Positions 1 to 11,216 are shown, numbered from the stretch's first letter. The stretch is 64,000 nucleotides of DNA from Isoetes taiwanensis (GCA_021234155.1 JAJEKV010000033.1:15571422-15635421), one strand, 5' to 3'. Notes: a model not told the origin generated them from the sequence alone. Translations and numbers: made by a program.

Positions 1-2
1 TT

Positions 3-1277
3 GAGGAGGAGGAAGCCAGGGGGGCTGCGGTTCGTTCTAAAACAAAGTGGTACGCAGAGTCAGATCATGAAAACTCTAAGTGCTTCTTTAGAATGGCAGG
101 GGCCAGATTAGCAGAGAACAGTATTACTTCAATTAAAGATAACTGTCAAAATATACTTTCTGATCCCGGGGCTATCAAGGCGTTTATTCGGGACAGCTTT
201 CAGGCTCAATTCAAAGCAGACAATCTCCCATCTTCTTATCAATCCCAAACCTCTCTTTGGTTGGCCCAGATTGAGTGGGCACATAAGATTACTGCAGATG
301 ACAACCACACTCTACTGCGTCAGCCGGGCGCAGAGGAGATATTTAAAGTACTATGCTCTCTGGCTTCTGGTAAGTCCCCAGGCCCTGATGGCTTCCCTCC
401 TGAATTCTTTGTGGAGTTTTGGGACGCTCTTGGACCAGACTTTGTGGAGGCTGTTTCGGGGGCTTGGTCCTCTTGCTCGTTACATCCAACTCTAGCGGCA
501 GGATTCATCACCTTGGTCCCAAAAGTCTCTAGACCTCAATCACTTGGAGAGTGGCGTCCCATTGCACTAACAAATGTCTTATATAAGGTTATCATGAAAG
601 GCATCGCCAACCGTCTTAAGCCTATCTTGAACAGAGTTATTGGAAAGGAGCAATCAGCTTTTCTGCCAGGTAGGTATATTTTGGACAATTACCTAGCGGC
701 TAGAGAAGGTTTGCATTGGTGCAGATCCACACGGCAAAATTGTGTACTTGTTAAGATGGATTTTAGAAAGGCCTACGATTCCCTTAGGTGGGATGGCCTA
801 AGAGAAGTTATGAGCCACATGGGTTTCAATAAGCAGTTCATCGACATCTCAATGGGAATGAACAAATTTGCCTCTACATCTGTTTTGGTTAATGGTGAAC
901 CTTCTGGTCTCTTTGACCTCAGGAAGGGTATTAGGCAGGGTTGCCCGCTTGCCCCATACCTTTTTCTAATTATGGCCAACCTTCTCACAAGGATGGTTAA
1001 TCTCAAAGTACTGGAAGGGGGCATCAATGGTCTGGTTCTACCGAATCAAGCCGAAAAACTCACAATCATGCAATATGCGGATGACACCTTTATGTTCCTC
1101 AGGTATGACGATGGCAGCTTTCATTCCTTTCGTGAGATATTGATTGCTTTTGAGGTTATATCAGGCATAGGGCTAAATGCCACCAAATGTTCCGTTCTAT
1201 GGGCTTTAGAGGGAGATATTGACCCTCGTGCTAATGGATTGGGCTTCCCGATCGTGGGTCTGCGGGGAAACAATTAA
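3..1277 (+). pseudogene. LINE reverse transcriptase domain (ORF2 part 1)
   Basis: The frame is open from base 3; the first Met at 93 is internal, because the upstream residues (KTKWYAESDHENSKCFF) match the pre-RT region of plant LINEs. Visible RT motifs in order: GKSPGPDGFPPEFF; LVPK...EWRPIALTNVLYK; the LPGRYILDN block; MDFRKAYDS, with a catalytic Asp; the GIRQGCPLAPYLF block; and the catalytic box QYADDTFMF. The frame breaks at 1277, just after the region where LINE RTs have the LGIP-type thumb motif, and continues in other frames to 1457. The enzyme would make cDNA by target-primed reverse transcription. The YADD box is intact, so the break is in the thumb and not the active site. Confidence 0.93.
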
Positions 1278-1456
1278 AAAATTGTTGGGTTTGCCCCTCT
1301 GTCTCGAGATAATATGAAGGGTCTCTGGGGCCCCTATTCTAGACAAACTTAGAAAAAGGTTGGGTTATGGTCATCTAAAGGATTATCCATGGCGGGGAAG
1401 AGTAACAGATTGCTAATCTTTGTTCGCCGACTCTCACATATATTCCTCGTCGATCT

Positions 1457-2790
1457 TTGGTAGCCCAGAAAGGAATATATAATCAAATACAGGTTATCAT
1501 TAGAAAGTTTATTTGGGGGGGTATGGCTAAAGTTGCTTGGTCCGAGCTATGTAGGGATAAAAGGGATGGAGGGATTGGATGTAAGGACCCTTTCACACAG
1601 GCTCAAGCTCTGGCGGCTAGATTTGTCTGGCGAGTTTTACAAGGGGATACATCTCCTGCTCTGGCATTTGTTAAGCACTGGTTTGATCTGTGCAAGATTC
1701 ATGGTAAACCATCTCTTCCTAGGGATGAACTAGGAGCCTTTTTTTGTAATTTTAAGGTGGCCCCTGGCACCTCCCCGGTCATGAGGCGTCTTCTTCATGC
1801 TTGGAGGGAGGTGCAAACAGTATGTTCCCCCATGACTATACCTCGAGAGGCTGGGAAAGTCAGTATATTCTGGAACACTCATGTATGGGAAGAGAATGGA
1901 CGTCCCTTGGCATTAGTTCATCCTCGCATCTTTAAGAAATGGCGAGACCATGGGATCTTAAAATTGCAGCATCTTTGGGAAAACGATAGATGGATATCTT
2001 GGATGGAATTTAGACTCAAAGTGCAAAGAGCAGGGGAGGGTGATAGAAAGATACTACGAAAGATCCTAGATAATGTTAAGCTTCTCTCAGGGTCTACTGG
2101 TCCTGAGGAAAAGTGGTCTTGTGCAGGCAAGGAGACATACAATGTTGCAAGTATATATCGGGCTCTTTCTGATGACTCCCCTCTTAAAGCAGAGGCTAGG
2201 CTCCAAATGAATGGTTCAGCGGCTAAGCTCCTCTTAGCAAACTCCTGGAAAACCGTATGCTCTAGAAGAATACAATTTTTTAGATGGGAGGCTCTCCAAG
2301 GAGGTCTCAACACTAAAGTGAAGCTGGTCCATAGAGGAATTGTGTCTTCAGACCTGTGTCCTCTGGGGTGCCAGGCTAGCGAATCTCTTTCACACCTCTT
2401 CTTCTGTCCAAGAATTACTGAGTTCTGGTTTTGGGTATGCCCTATTATGAGACTGCATATGCATCAACTTCGATGGCCGAATGTTGTTATGATCTCGCAT
2501 TTGAGATTGTATTGACGCCTCCCCGGTTAGTGTGGCTCTCGATTATATGGAGGCATCGATGCGATGTCACTTTGGGGGGGCAATCTATCTCTATTGAGAA
2601 ACTTAAGAGTCTTTTTAATAAGGAAGTTGCTTTAATGGCATTGTCCCACAACAGGAAAATGGGGATGAGTTACAATAGGGGATTGGACAGAATTGGTAAG
2701 ATTGAGGGATTCTATAACTACTTTAAGTGCCATTGGATGAGCTCTGAGGACCCAGACTTTCATGATAGATCTAATGGTGGAACAGTTTGA
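1457..2790 (+). pseudogene. LINE ORF2 C-terminal part with zf-RVT region
   Basis: This continues the same ORF2 after several frameshifts between 1277 and 1457. The frame 1457-2515 holds the RT connection region (KFIWGG, WSELCRDKRDGGIGCKDP), which is typical of plant LINE ORF2 after the thumb. Its end is a zf-RVT-like segment (RIQFFRWEALQGGLNTKVKL, then CPLGCQASESLSHLFFCP with its Cys/His pattern). A second overlapping frame, 2431-2790, carries the last part (LVWLSIIWRHRCDVTLGG). Together with 3-1277 this accounts for one ORF2 broken at two or more places. No RNase H domain was recognised. Confidence 0.88.
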
Positions 2791-2989
2791 GTTTAGTGGA
2801 GAAAGCAATCTGAGTAACTGACCAGATAGGGTCTCTCTACCATTATGCTGTTGTGGAATAGGACTTCCCTTAGTACGCACATCATGATGCATAGAGAACC
2901 CATATAATAGCCCTAATGCTTCCTATTTGCCCCATTGGGGACTCTCTGTATTTTTATTACTATTATTAATAACAAAAAACACACTCTTA

Positions 2990-3032
<43 letters not shown>

Positions 3033-3034
<2 letters not shown>

Positions 3035-4030
3035 CTCAAACAGCAGCACATCCAGTTTCCTTGACATTAAGGTTTCCATATATGCACAATGAGGTGGTGA
3101 GAGATATGGAGTTTGTTCCTCTTGCCGAAATTGCTCATCCTCCAATCATTACAATCGATTGGGGTAAGGATAATAGCTCAACACCACCAACAACACAAAC
3201 GCCCATAGTTAACTCAACATCTCCAACTCTAGCTCCAGCTCCAGCACCGAGGATAATAGCTCAACACCACCAACAACACAAACGCCCATAGTTAACTCAA
3301 CATCTCCAACTCTAGCTCCAAAATGAGCACCGGCATCGGCAAACCTAAGTAGAGAATCATTTGGAGCTTCAAAGCACTAGAATCATTTGTAACTTGGGAA
3401 GTACCTTCTAATAACTTCTACTCATTGATTGCCATTGATAGAAATGCCATCTCCATCGCCAATCCTCAACCTCACCCTCCTCACCACCCCATACCTCATC
3501 CTCATTCACAACCCAAATCGTTTCCTCATCCTTATACTTACCCCAAACATCCCAAATCTCATCCCCGTCCCCCTGCTCATCCTAAACCTCATCCTCGTCC
3601 TCATCCTCACCCCAAACATTCCAAATCTCATCCGCATCCTCCTCCTCCTCACCCCAAATCTCATCCCCATCCTCGTCCTCATCCCCATCCTCATCCTCTT
3701 GTGCCGCCTAGGCATCAACCTCATCATTTGGAGCACAAAGATATCTATGTGCATTATTGGATTGTAGACATTCCTGAAGGAGCGAATGATGTTTCTTCTG
3801 GAAAGGTTTATTATTCTTATCAAAAACCCGGTCCCTATGATGGTGATAATGGCTATCATACAATTGAATTTCACTTGGTGAAGCAACTGCAACCAGGATT
3901 CTTTCACATGCCTAAATATCAACCACGACATCTGCCAGAAACTATCACCTCATCTCACTACCCCTTAGACTGGAGTAATGATGTTGCGAATACTAGTTTT
4001 ATTTGTTCTTCTAGGAGGATTTTCCGCTGA
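3033..4030 (+). pseudogene. Secreted Pro/His-rich protein gene, copy 1, 5' end lost to LINE
   Basis: Matches the gene at 40463 from its 17th-18th codon onward. The start codon and most of the signal peptide are replaced by the LINE poly(A) tail. The first part reads HPVSLTLRFPYMHNEVV, then an Asn/Ser/Thr/Pro-rich linker. The linker has an internal 82-bp tandem duplication and a stop (3291). The downstream frame 3425-4030 is intact here: a long run of HP, PHP, HPRP and KSHP repeats, then a C-terminal part (HKDIYVHYWIVDIPEG, YYSYQKPGPYDGDNGYHTIE) ending in RRIFR. This copy therefore shows the true 3' reading frame that is broken in copy 2. It cannot make the secreted protein without its 5' end. 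Confidence 0.85.
3168..3325 (+). repeat. 82-bp tandem duplication in the Pro/Ala linker
   Basis: The stretch beginning GGATAATAGCTCAACACC at 3168 repeats at 3250 with the same following sequence (ACACAAACGCCCATAG and the CTCTAGCTCCA box). The sister gene at 40650-40735 has it once. The duplication is followed by an out-of-frame junction, so it helps inactivate copy 1. Confidence 0.85.
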
Positions 4031-4363
4031 AGGCATTGTGTAAATGTCTTTAGGTTTTTGTATAGGAATTTATATATATAATATATATTGAATACTTTTT
4101 TGTGTCTTAATAATAAGTTGCATAGGTTATGATGATAATTTGTTTTTTAGTTGATATTTTTCTTCTATTATTGTCTAAATATATACAATAAAGTCTCGTT
4201 TTTTTGTCGTTCTTATTTTTCGTCCTCTCGCGATTCTAAATTGAAACACCAAGGCTTTTCTAATTTCCTTTGAGGTGAGTATTAAAAGAAGGCGAGAATT
4301 TTGTTTTGTAAGCATGAGTTGACGTGTTGCATTGATATGTAGAAGAAGAGTAATTGAAAAAAA
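4031..4363 (+). other. 3' UTR and downstream of the Pro/His-rich gene, with AATAAA at 4187-4192
   Basis: AT-rich non-coding sequence following the stop of the Pro/His-rich ORF. A canonical poly(A) signal AATAAA lies at 4187-4192, about 160 bp past the stop. The matching position in copy 2 (about 41580) reads AATAGA. No other gene is visible. Confidence 0.5.
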
Positions 4364-4392
4364 CTAGTAACGGGTGCCCGGCATTGCCGGGC
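4364..4392 (-). mobile_element. Helitron-type 3' terminus (hairpin plus CTAG-T)
   Basis: Read on the minus strand: a GC hairpin GCCCGGCAATGCCGGGC (4376-4392), an 8-nt spacer (ACCCGTTA), then CTAG followed by T. That is the layout of Helitron 3' ends (hairpin a few nucleotides before CTRR, host T next). The element body would lie to the right. Its 5' TC end was not identified. A near-identical end sits at 41757-41785 and related hairpins at 32597-32613 and 32743-32759. Confidence 0.6.
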
Positions 4393-5501
4393 ATAAATAC
4401 GGTTCTAAAATGATGTTGCCTCTTGTTGCATTTGGATAATTAATTTTTTTTCTAGGTGGCCTATTGATTCCTATAAGTTTTAGTTTCGGATAGTCTCATT
4501 TTTTTCGACATGTTTTTTTTGCATTGGACATGACACTAAAAGAGGGGCATTAATGTATGTTTTGTGGTGACTTGCTCTAGAATTGTGCATGTACGTAGAA
4601 ATTTTGCCCTAAGCCTAGATAACATCCAATTATAAACATAGCGATCTAAAAAAATATTCTAATATGGACCTTAGTGGCAACCATAATAATATATAAATGT
4701 CAACACATTTGTGTTGAATTTGCTCTATTTTTTTCAGCAGACCAAACTTGGACAAAATTCCTTAAGAATGATTCCATTCTTTGAAAGAAGTTACAATGCC
4801 TGTGATAAATTAAATTGCACAAAAAAAAAAAAAACCCATCAAATTACCTTGGAAGATACGAATCTGGATTGTTGAGACAACCTGCAATCCATGGTATTAT
4901 TCTTTCCTGAACTCCAAAGAACTAAAATGCCTTCTCTTTAGATAGATAAACTATATAATATCAATCAGTTGAAAAGCATGGAGAACTGTTTAAAACAAAG
5001 CACACAATTCTAGGAATTGAAGTGAAGAGGTCAACAAAACAAAGTCCTTAGCGAGAGTATATTGTCTTGAAGGCGGCATTCTAGAAAGCCAAATGAACTT
5101 TTATTCTGTTCCTAGAAGCTTGATGTTTCCACCATTTGATATAGTACAAAGCTAAAAGAAGCATTAGTTGGAGAATTCCAGCATTTGATGCATTACATGG
5201 CCTATGCATTACACGACTTCTAATGGAATATAATGGTAAAGGTAAGACTCATGGATGAGCAGAAAAAAAAGAGATAAAGACGAAAATGAACCCCAAAGTT
5301 GAGGGCTCTGGAACGGATCTAATATGCCCACAATCTGTACAAAAGATTTGGTACGATGCATTTTTAAATGTGAAGACCTCTTACACCAATCTCTATTAGA
5401 TGCACCGAGATACATTTGAAAGCAAAACAGCACGATTAATAAGAAAGATTCAAAAGTTTCATATTTTTACTTTTGGCAAGAAAACAAATTATTAACGTGA
5501 A
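4393..5501. other. Non-coding duplicated block, no gene seen
   Basis: Collinear with 41786-42885 at high identity. It holds AT-rich sequence with short A-runs, and the putative Helitron body may occupy part of it. Open frames such as 5209-5433 on the minus strand show no family features and are not conserved in frame between the two copies. Confidence 0.6.
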
Positions 5502-5654
5502 TATGTAGCATAATAACAGGGGGTTTTCTTTGTGTTTTTGTACGCTTTTCACTAAGGTTTTCCTATGATTTCGTGATGTATTCAAATGGATGTACTAATG
5601 CGTACATCTAGAGTGCACCATTTCTGAGCCATTGATTTTAGCCCTTTTTTTTTC

Positions 5655-5830
5655 AATGGTCAACAACCAATGGCTCACAACAAAAGCCCTTTTTTGTGCG
5701 TGTGGTGCATAATGGTCAACAACCAATGGCTGACAACAAAAGTCCCTTTTTTGTGCGTGTGGTGCATAATGGTCAACAACCAATGGCTCACAAGAAAAGC
5801 CCTCTTTTTGTGTGTGTGGTGCATAATGGG
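5655..5830 (+). repeat. 57-bp minisatellite, three units
   Basis: AATGGTCAACAACCAATGGC recurs at 5655, 5711 and 5768 (steps of 56 and 57 bp), followed each time by a T-rich stretch and a GTGTGGTGCAT box. A truncated fourth start lies at 5825. Open frames across it on both strands are simply the repeat and not a gene. Confidence 0.9.
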
Positions 5831-6469
5831 CACATGAAGGGCTTGAAGGGCGCATGTAGTCACGGTTCCGGCAACACATTTCTTATCATAACTTTTGATC
5901 CAGAGCTCTGTTTCAGATGATTTTTATTGCGTTGGAAAGCTCTCTCCGAGATCTTTTTGATAGTGTATGATATGGATATGTTTGGTTAAGTTATCTATGC
6001 TAAAACAGCAATTTTTCGGCCGGGTTTGGTAGGTTTTCACATCCTACCAGCTGATTAATACAGGATTGCGCTATTGGATATTGTTTTATGGCTCATTCCG
6101 AATGAAGCTTGCAAACAATTACCATGCATTTTTAGATTTTGAGGCAGTTATTAAGCAAATTCCAAGGCTTCTAGATCCTTGTGCTAACAAGCAGAAAAGT
6201 TCCCCACTTTGGTTTCTCACCACAAGAATCCATGGAGGCCAAACGCTGCTGTTAAATTCCAGTTGAAAAATGTTTGTGTATGGGTGTTGCAAACTTTATG
6301 ACTTTCAGAATAATGGGATCAATCTGCTCTATCTTTATGGTAACTTTTACTTATGTTCTATTTGTTTTATTGTGATGAAATTCAAAAGCTACAGTACAGG
6401 TGATGAAAGCCTCAAATGAATTCTAGTTTTTTTCTGGTTTGAATTCTAAAATTTTTGTCACACCGGGGG

Positions 6470-6958
6470 GGAGGGGGGTGACGTCCCTAAGGCCCCGAAG
6501 GGGCCAAAAAAAATTTTTTGCAACACAAACCATTAACATCCAACATATAAAAATTAAATCCCCCAACATATAACGACCAACACATAACAACCATTGACAT
6601 CAACAACCAACACATAACTACCATTGACATTAATTAACACAACCATTGGGTCCAACACATTTAAATTAAAATCCCCCTTAAACCCCCTTTGGTTTGGGTG
6701 CATATTCACACAGGGGGGTGACGTAGGGCAGCGAGAGCCCTCATAATTGTATTTTGCACGTACGAAATCAACACCATATAGTATTCCGCTTGAAAACTTA
6801 TAGTATTTTGCGAATCTTGTTATACAGTATAGCAAATTTTGTACTTGAATACCCCACAAACGAGGAACTTTACGTACGGTGTAGATTAAGGAATAAGGGG
6901 TGAATATGCCTATCCAACAGCTCTCTTGCCCGGAGTCACCCCCGTGTGAATATGCACC

Positions 6959-6960
<2 letters not shown>
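6470..6960 (+). mobile_element. Foldback/MITE-family unit (copy F1)
   Basis: Carries the family hallmarks: a GGCCCCGAAGGGGCC palindrome, AAATCCCCCTTAAACCCCC, TTTGGTTTGGGTGCATATTC, and a core with GAGGA...TACGTACGG and a motif near TATAGTATTTTGCGAATC. The end is the inverted arm GTGTGAATATGCACCCA, which runs straight into an A-tract. No coding capacity was seen. The left half carries repeated CCATTGACAT-type units. Confidence 0.7.
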
Positions 6961-6997
<37 letters not shown>

Positions 6998-7000
<3 letters not shown>

Positions 7001-8171
7001 AGAGCGATAGACCTTAATGGAGCATATATGACATTAAGAGTTGGTAGATACAACCATCTCAAAGTTCCAAACCATTACAAATACGGGGGATCAAAAAATA
7101 AGTGAAAATATATCTGGTTCCTTGTGTGTCAATCCTCTTTCGCTACATTAGATTTGTTGGATGCCATGTTTATTTTGCTTCACACCTGCATGACATCTTC
7201 AACAGACACCAGCGGGTATACATAAACAAAATTTGCATGCTCCCAAATAAGAGGCCTGGTGCCAGTTTAATTCCAGTCCCCCAAAGGAGAATCGAACAAT
7301 TTCCAAAGACTTCAGTGTCTTACATAAGGCCAATCATTTATTAATATACTCAGAAATAAAAAATGAGCTCAGTAAACCTCAGGCTCATTACTTGTCCCAT
7401 TTGTCGAGAGCATGTTTGCGTATGCAAGCCTTTGCACACACACTTATAAGAAACAAAACACTAAAGTAGATCCTTTTCAATGTAACCGGCACACATAACA
7501 TAAATTGGTGGCACTTTTTAGCTACCTTGTGGAACTTTAAATATGTGATTTTAAGAAATTGCATCAATGGCCACATTATTGTAGAAATAGAGTTAGTTGG
7601 ACTGTGGATGACAAATATAGACATTCATCAGTGAGCATGAAAACATGTTTTAAGGCCATAAATATTTACATGTGGATGTTAAGCAATCTGTTTCCTAGCT
7701 ATATCCTAGATATCTAGCTATATCCTTAAGAGGACAAACCCAAACAACTTCAGGAAACATTCATGTTGAGGAAGAAAATAACATTGAGTAGAGTGAGTGG
7801 AGCCAGCCAACTTCAGGAAAAGCATTCATATTTGTCTGTCAGGATTCTGCACATGGCTTGCATGCTTTTTGTCTTTATTCAGATCAGGTTTCTAAATCAG
7901 GTTTGATCTAAGACATATGCTTATGATTCCATGGAAGTCGTAGATAGTATAAACCTTCTATTTGGTACACTCAAATTCTCAAAATTAAGGAATGGAACAA
8001 AAGAAGTGTCTAAGATGCTTGTAAAAGTTCTGATATATATTGAAAATGGTTACATACAAATTTGGTTACATACAAATTTGTGATTGTATTAGATACAAGT
8101 TCTACACTTTATATGGAGTAAGACCTATTAGAGAAAGTAATATCATCTTTTTTTTCTTATAATGTATTTTT
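6998..8171. other. Non-coding duplicated block, no gene seen
   Basis: Collinear with 42973-44146 of copy 3. AT-rich, with no conserved frame. The open frames at 7102-7344 (+) and 7388-7624 (-) differ between copies by frameshifts and resemble no family known to me. Confidence 0.6.
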
Positions 8172-8553
8172 ATTTGTGTCATGTTTGTACACTTTCCATT
8201 CTTGCCTAAGTATCAGCCAGACTAATTAGGTATAGACTTGTAATTACGTGTACAATGAAGCTTATCCAATTGGTAACAATTACAATTTATTGTTTGCTCA
8301 CATGTAGCAAGGTCATAAATTGCTATGCCATGTCTATGAATTCTGGAGGCTAAGACCTACTTGTTCCTTATTCTTGATCTCACCAAGCAAACATGTTGTC
8401 TTTGACCATGTCCTTTTTTCAACTCCAGTAGTCTAAGATGTGGTGGGTGTCTTTGACATCACATCCGTTGGTCTTGTTCGGTTGAATTATGCATCACAAC
8501 CGGTAATCAAATACGCTTAGCATGGCATCATAAATGATTTTAAATTCTCTTGC

Positions 8554-8652
8554 GATATTGTTTGAAGTGCGTAAATGTTTTATCTTCATATAATAAGCTA
8601 CAAGAAAATGGCATGAAAGTTCCAATTTGGGTGGTTGCAGAAAATTACCGAT
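8554..8652 (+). pseudogene. Gfo/Idh/MocA oxidoreductase exon fragment, copy 1
   Basis: Homologous to the exon at 20978-21075. In this copy the splice acceptor reads TTGCGATATTG where the others read TTGCAGATATTG, and downstream CAG and CTG triplets are likewise altered (GTGCGTAAATG against GTGCAGAATG). The protein segment still resembles SSYNKLQENGMKVPIWVV. It is a lone exon with no partner exons nearby. Confidence 0.5.
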
Positions 8653-9118
8653 TTTCTGGATGCTTTGTACTCCACGAACAACGGCATCATCTTCGACTTT
8701 CACCATTCTAGGAACGTCCTGTGGTGTTCCGGGAGCGACTATTTGGGAGGAAGAAGAGATATGCATCGCGGCTAAAACTTTGTATAGTCCATAATCAAAT
8801 AGCTTGTTCCTTTTTTTTCATAGATACATCAGCGCAAGCTATCCCGTAGCCAAGAAATGTTATTCTGGTCTTGGTGGCTCTGACTGCCTCCACAATCAAT
8901 GCTTGTTACATCTGCAAGGAAAATCTTATCAGACTAAACACCGGTTAGCTGGTTTCCAAAGTGGCTGCCAAGCAACAGCGGCCACCGCCTGTTTGCAAGC
9001 ATTGGCATATTCCAGGCATATACTGGCATATACCTGGAATATGCCATAAACCCACATGGACGAGGGCTTGCCCCCTAGGGGCAACCCAAAAAGAAGAAGA
9101 GAAAATGCTCTTCATATC

Positions 9119-9126
9119 TTCAAAAC
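9119..9126 (+). other. Empty target site of the hAT element
   Basis: A single TTCAAAAC joins the flanks that, in copy 3, are separated by the 5377 bp element bounded by two copies of TTCAAAAC. The surrounding 900 bp on each side match 49563-50511 and 55889 onward. Confidence 0.95.
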
Positions 9127-10007
9127 CATGCTAAAATGCAAAAATGCAAACTAGGGACTTTTTTAGTATACAAAGAGATTGATATGATATGAAATGCATT
9201 TTTTGGCTTCAAAATATCCCATCGTGGCAGCTTTTTAGCAAATATAGAAAATATGCATTTAGCTGCCTTTGCATACTATACAAGCCTTGGAAAATACAAT
9301 AGTTTTTTCGAATGGCTTATTGGTTGGAGTTTATAATTTTCTAAAGACCTATAATATTGGGTCGACTAAAATATTAGGGCTTTTTCCAGCAAACATGGTG
9401 GCGCCAAAACGGTCGCCCAAAAGGGCATAGCCAGATCGATGGGTTTTGCTTGAGATCGATGGTAAGAGAGATGATGATCTATTGCAGTCTAAGCTATGGC
9501 CTCTGAAGGTATGATCTTGCTTCAAGGCTTATGTTATGAAGCAGATCGGTTTGCAGTTTGATAGTAATGGTAGAGCATCAAGAAATATCGATGCTTATTG
9601 CTTGTTTTAGAGCCAACTTTGCTTGTGGCAGCTGAAAAATATGCAAGATAGATATGCATATCTGAGTTTACAAACTAGGTGCGGTCAAAATGCACAAACA
9701 AACTTATGTTGGATGTTGTGAAGTAGCTCTGGCTTTAAACTATCATCAAATAATATATGGATGGCATACATACGTGGCTTTAATCTAAGCGACAGAGAAT
9801 ATACTGGCATCAGGAAGTACCAGGCTTAAAAAATGTCCAAGATAAGCTGGTAATAGCCAGATTTATAACCTGGATCCAAAGGCAAGATAAAAGAGATGTT
9901 ATTTCTGCCATATGCTCGTGATTTTGACCTGCTTGAAATGGTTTCTTGCTCCTTTGGTTATTCTTTTTTATAATATGATGAGCTTCTACATTTTTAAGTT
10001 TTCAATA
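9127..10007. other. Non-coding duplicated block, possible exon trace, no gene named
   Basis: Collinear with 55897-56780. A short frame around 9395-9510 ends at AAG|GTATGA, which looks like a splice donor, and reads KHGGAKTVAQKGIARSMGFA upstream. I recognise no family. The rest is AT-rich with many GCATA motifs. Confidence 0.4.
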
Positions 10008-11216
10008 ATAGAATAGAATAGAATAGAATACATTAACGTCCCTCAGGCCGTGAGGCCCCCGGACTTATGTAGCATCCTGCGAGCTCCCATAGGGTGCTGC
10101 CAGCAAACAGACGCATAGGTTTTATGTAGCCATCTAGCGGGCTTCACTTGTTCTTTATATATTACCCACATTGTGTTTATAGCTGGCTTCTTGGCCATAC
10201 ACAAATGCATCGTTATAAACAGTTTTGAACTGTACTTTGTGGGCCTCTCTGATCCGCCTCATCCGTGCTTTTCAGATTATTAGCCCTCTCTCTTTGTGCA
10301 CCCCCCGGTGTCTTATTATCATTTCTTTTATAGCTTTCGCTATTTTGTGAGTGTCTCTTCTTTGTCCATCAGTGCTGGGAGTGGGAGATCCCACCTGACC
10401 TTGTTAAATTTGGACCTTATGTCGTTGTAAACTGGGCACTCCTTTACCATGTGCTCTTCGTCTTCTATTTTCCTGAGTCACATACTCGGCATATTCTCTC
10501 TGCTCTATCTATTTTTCTCCATCTATCTTTCTCAATTCGGAGGTCATGGCTTCCCATCTTGAATCTGGCCAGCGTTCCCCTGTTACTCTTATTCAACATG
10601 CTGCTTTTGTATGTGATATGCCCTATCTGTCCCCCTGGATTGAAGGTTTCCAATAGCCATTCTGCCTTGGGTCCTGTGTGCCGTGCCAGCCAGTTTCTCA
10701 TTGCTTTTCCTGTCCATTCTTCGTCCCATCCGTCTGCTTGTATAATCTGACTTAGTTGCATCCCCATATTTGCTGTCCATTTCGCCAATTCGTTAAACCA
10801 TCCCTTGCCCGCTGTTATGTGCTGTTTTGCTGATTCATCTATCGCTAGTGACGACAGTTTGTCCTCTTTCCCATAGCTATTGTCCTTTATTAGGTATCTA
10901 ACTGTTCTTTCCCAGGCCCTCACTTCCATTGGCTTTTCCCCCGTCTCATATAAGATTGTTGCCAATGATGTACCTGTCTTCACCTGGAATTCCTGTCCGT
11001 GCCATTGCCTCAGTATGCCTTCTTGTTTTTCCCATTTCTTTTCTGACAGGCCTGGTCCCCATGTCTCACATCCGTACAACTGTGTTGATGCTACTATCGT
11101 GCTGAATAGGTATGCTTTGATTTCCCAATTGGTGATCCTGCTGTTGTTGCAATAATTCATCATGATGTAATAATTGTCTATTGCTGCTTGGAATCTGGTG
11201 TCTGCTCCTTTGGCTT
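10008..11216 (-). mobile_element. 5'-truncated non-LTR retrotransposon with pentanucleotide tail
   Basis: Absent from copy 3, where the flanks join directly at about 56784, so this is an insertion. The 3' end is at the left, with a tail of TATTC-type units on the minus strand (AATAG repeats on plus at 10006-10031). The rest encodes the C-terminal part of a LINE polymerase on the minus strand. No clear target duplication was found. The tail differs from the poly(A) of the LINE at 1-3032, so this is a different LINE family. Confidence 0.8.
10465..11190 (-). pseudogene. LINE ORF2 C-terminal region
   Basis: One open frame of about 240 codons. It includes WEIKAYLFSTIVASTQLYGC directly followed by ETWG, the hallmark segment after the RT thumb in many LINE clades. 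Then come the KKWEKQEGILRQWHGQEF helix and a Cys-containing end (RAERICRVCDSG) similar to LINE C-terminal zinc knuckles. No RT catalytic box is present because the element is 5'-truncated. The frame is uninterrupted, which suggests a fairly recent insertion. A 60-codon overlap into the flank at 11191-11268 is not part of the element. Confidence 0.8.

Larger units (their letters stand above)
1..3032 (+). mobile_element. L1-type LINE, 3' part, ending in a poly(A) tail
   Basis: The window opens inside the reverse-transcriptase ORF of a non-LTR retrotransposon; the 5' end and the upstream target duplication lie outside. Reading frames run from base 3 to about 2790 on the plus strand, followed by a short 3' UTR and 38 consecutive A residues at 2995-3032. 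The base after the tail is the start of sequence matching 40513 onward, so the insertion junction is exact: the element landed inside a copy of the Pro/His-rich gene. Domain order (RT, thumb, zf-RVT) and the poly(A) tail are typical of plant L1 elements. Several frameshifts suggest it is dead, though base-call errors may contribute. Confidence 0.93.
5502..6997. mobile_element. Insertion specific to copy 1: terminus-family sequence, minisatellite, foldback part and A-tract
   Basis: The two copies of the segment agree up to 5501/42885 and again from 6998/42973. In between, copy 1 has this 1.5 kb block and copy 3 has only 77 unrelated bases. The block opens with ATATGTAGCATAATAACAGG, a sequence family that recurs at 16044, at 19592 (reverse), at about 13470 (reverse) and at 61160 (reverse). 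It contains a 57-bp minisatellite and a foldback-family unit, and ends in a run of A (about 6960-6997). It is probably several nested insertions. Confidence 0.6.

Noticed and set aside
3429-3931. Alternative frames through the HP-rich tract (leucine/isoleucine-rich or RMRM-rich)
   Set aside because: Shadows of the repetitive CCTCATCC sequence; the HP-rich frame alone continues into a non-repetitive domain.
5595-5920. Repetitive ORFs with HYAPHAQK units
   Set aside because: Pure translation of the 57-bp minisatellite.
5502-6997. Regularly spaced repeats considered as a CRISPR array
   Set aside because: Units are directly tandem without unique spacers, and the DNA is plant nuclear.
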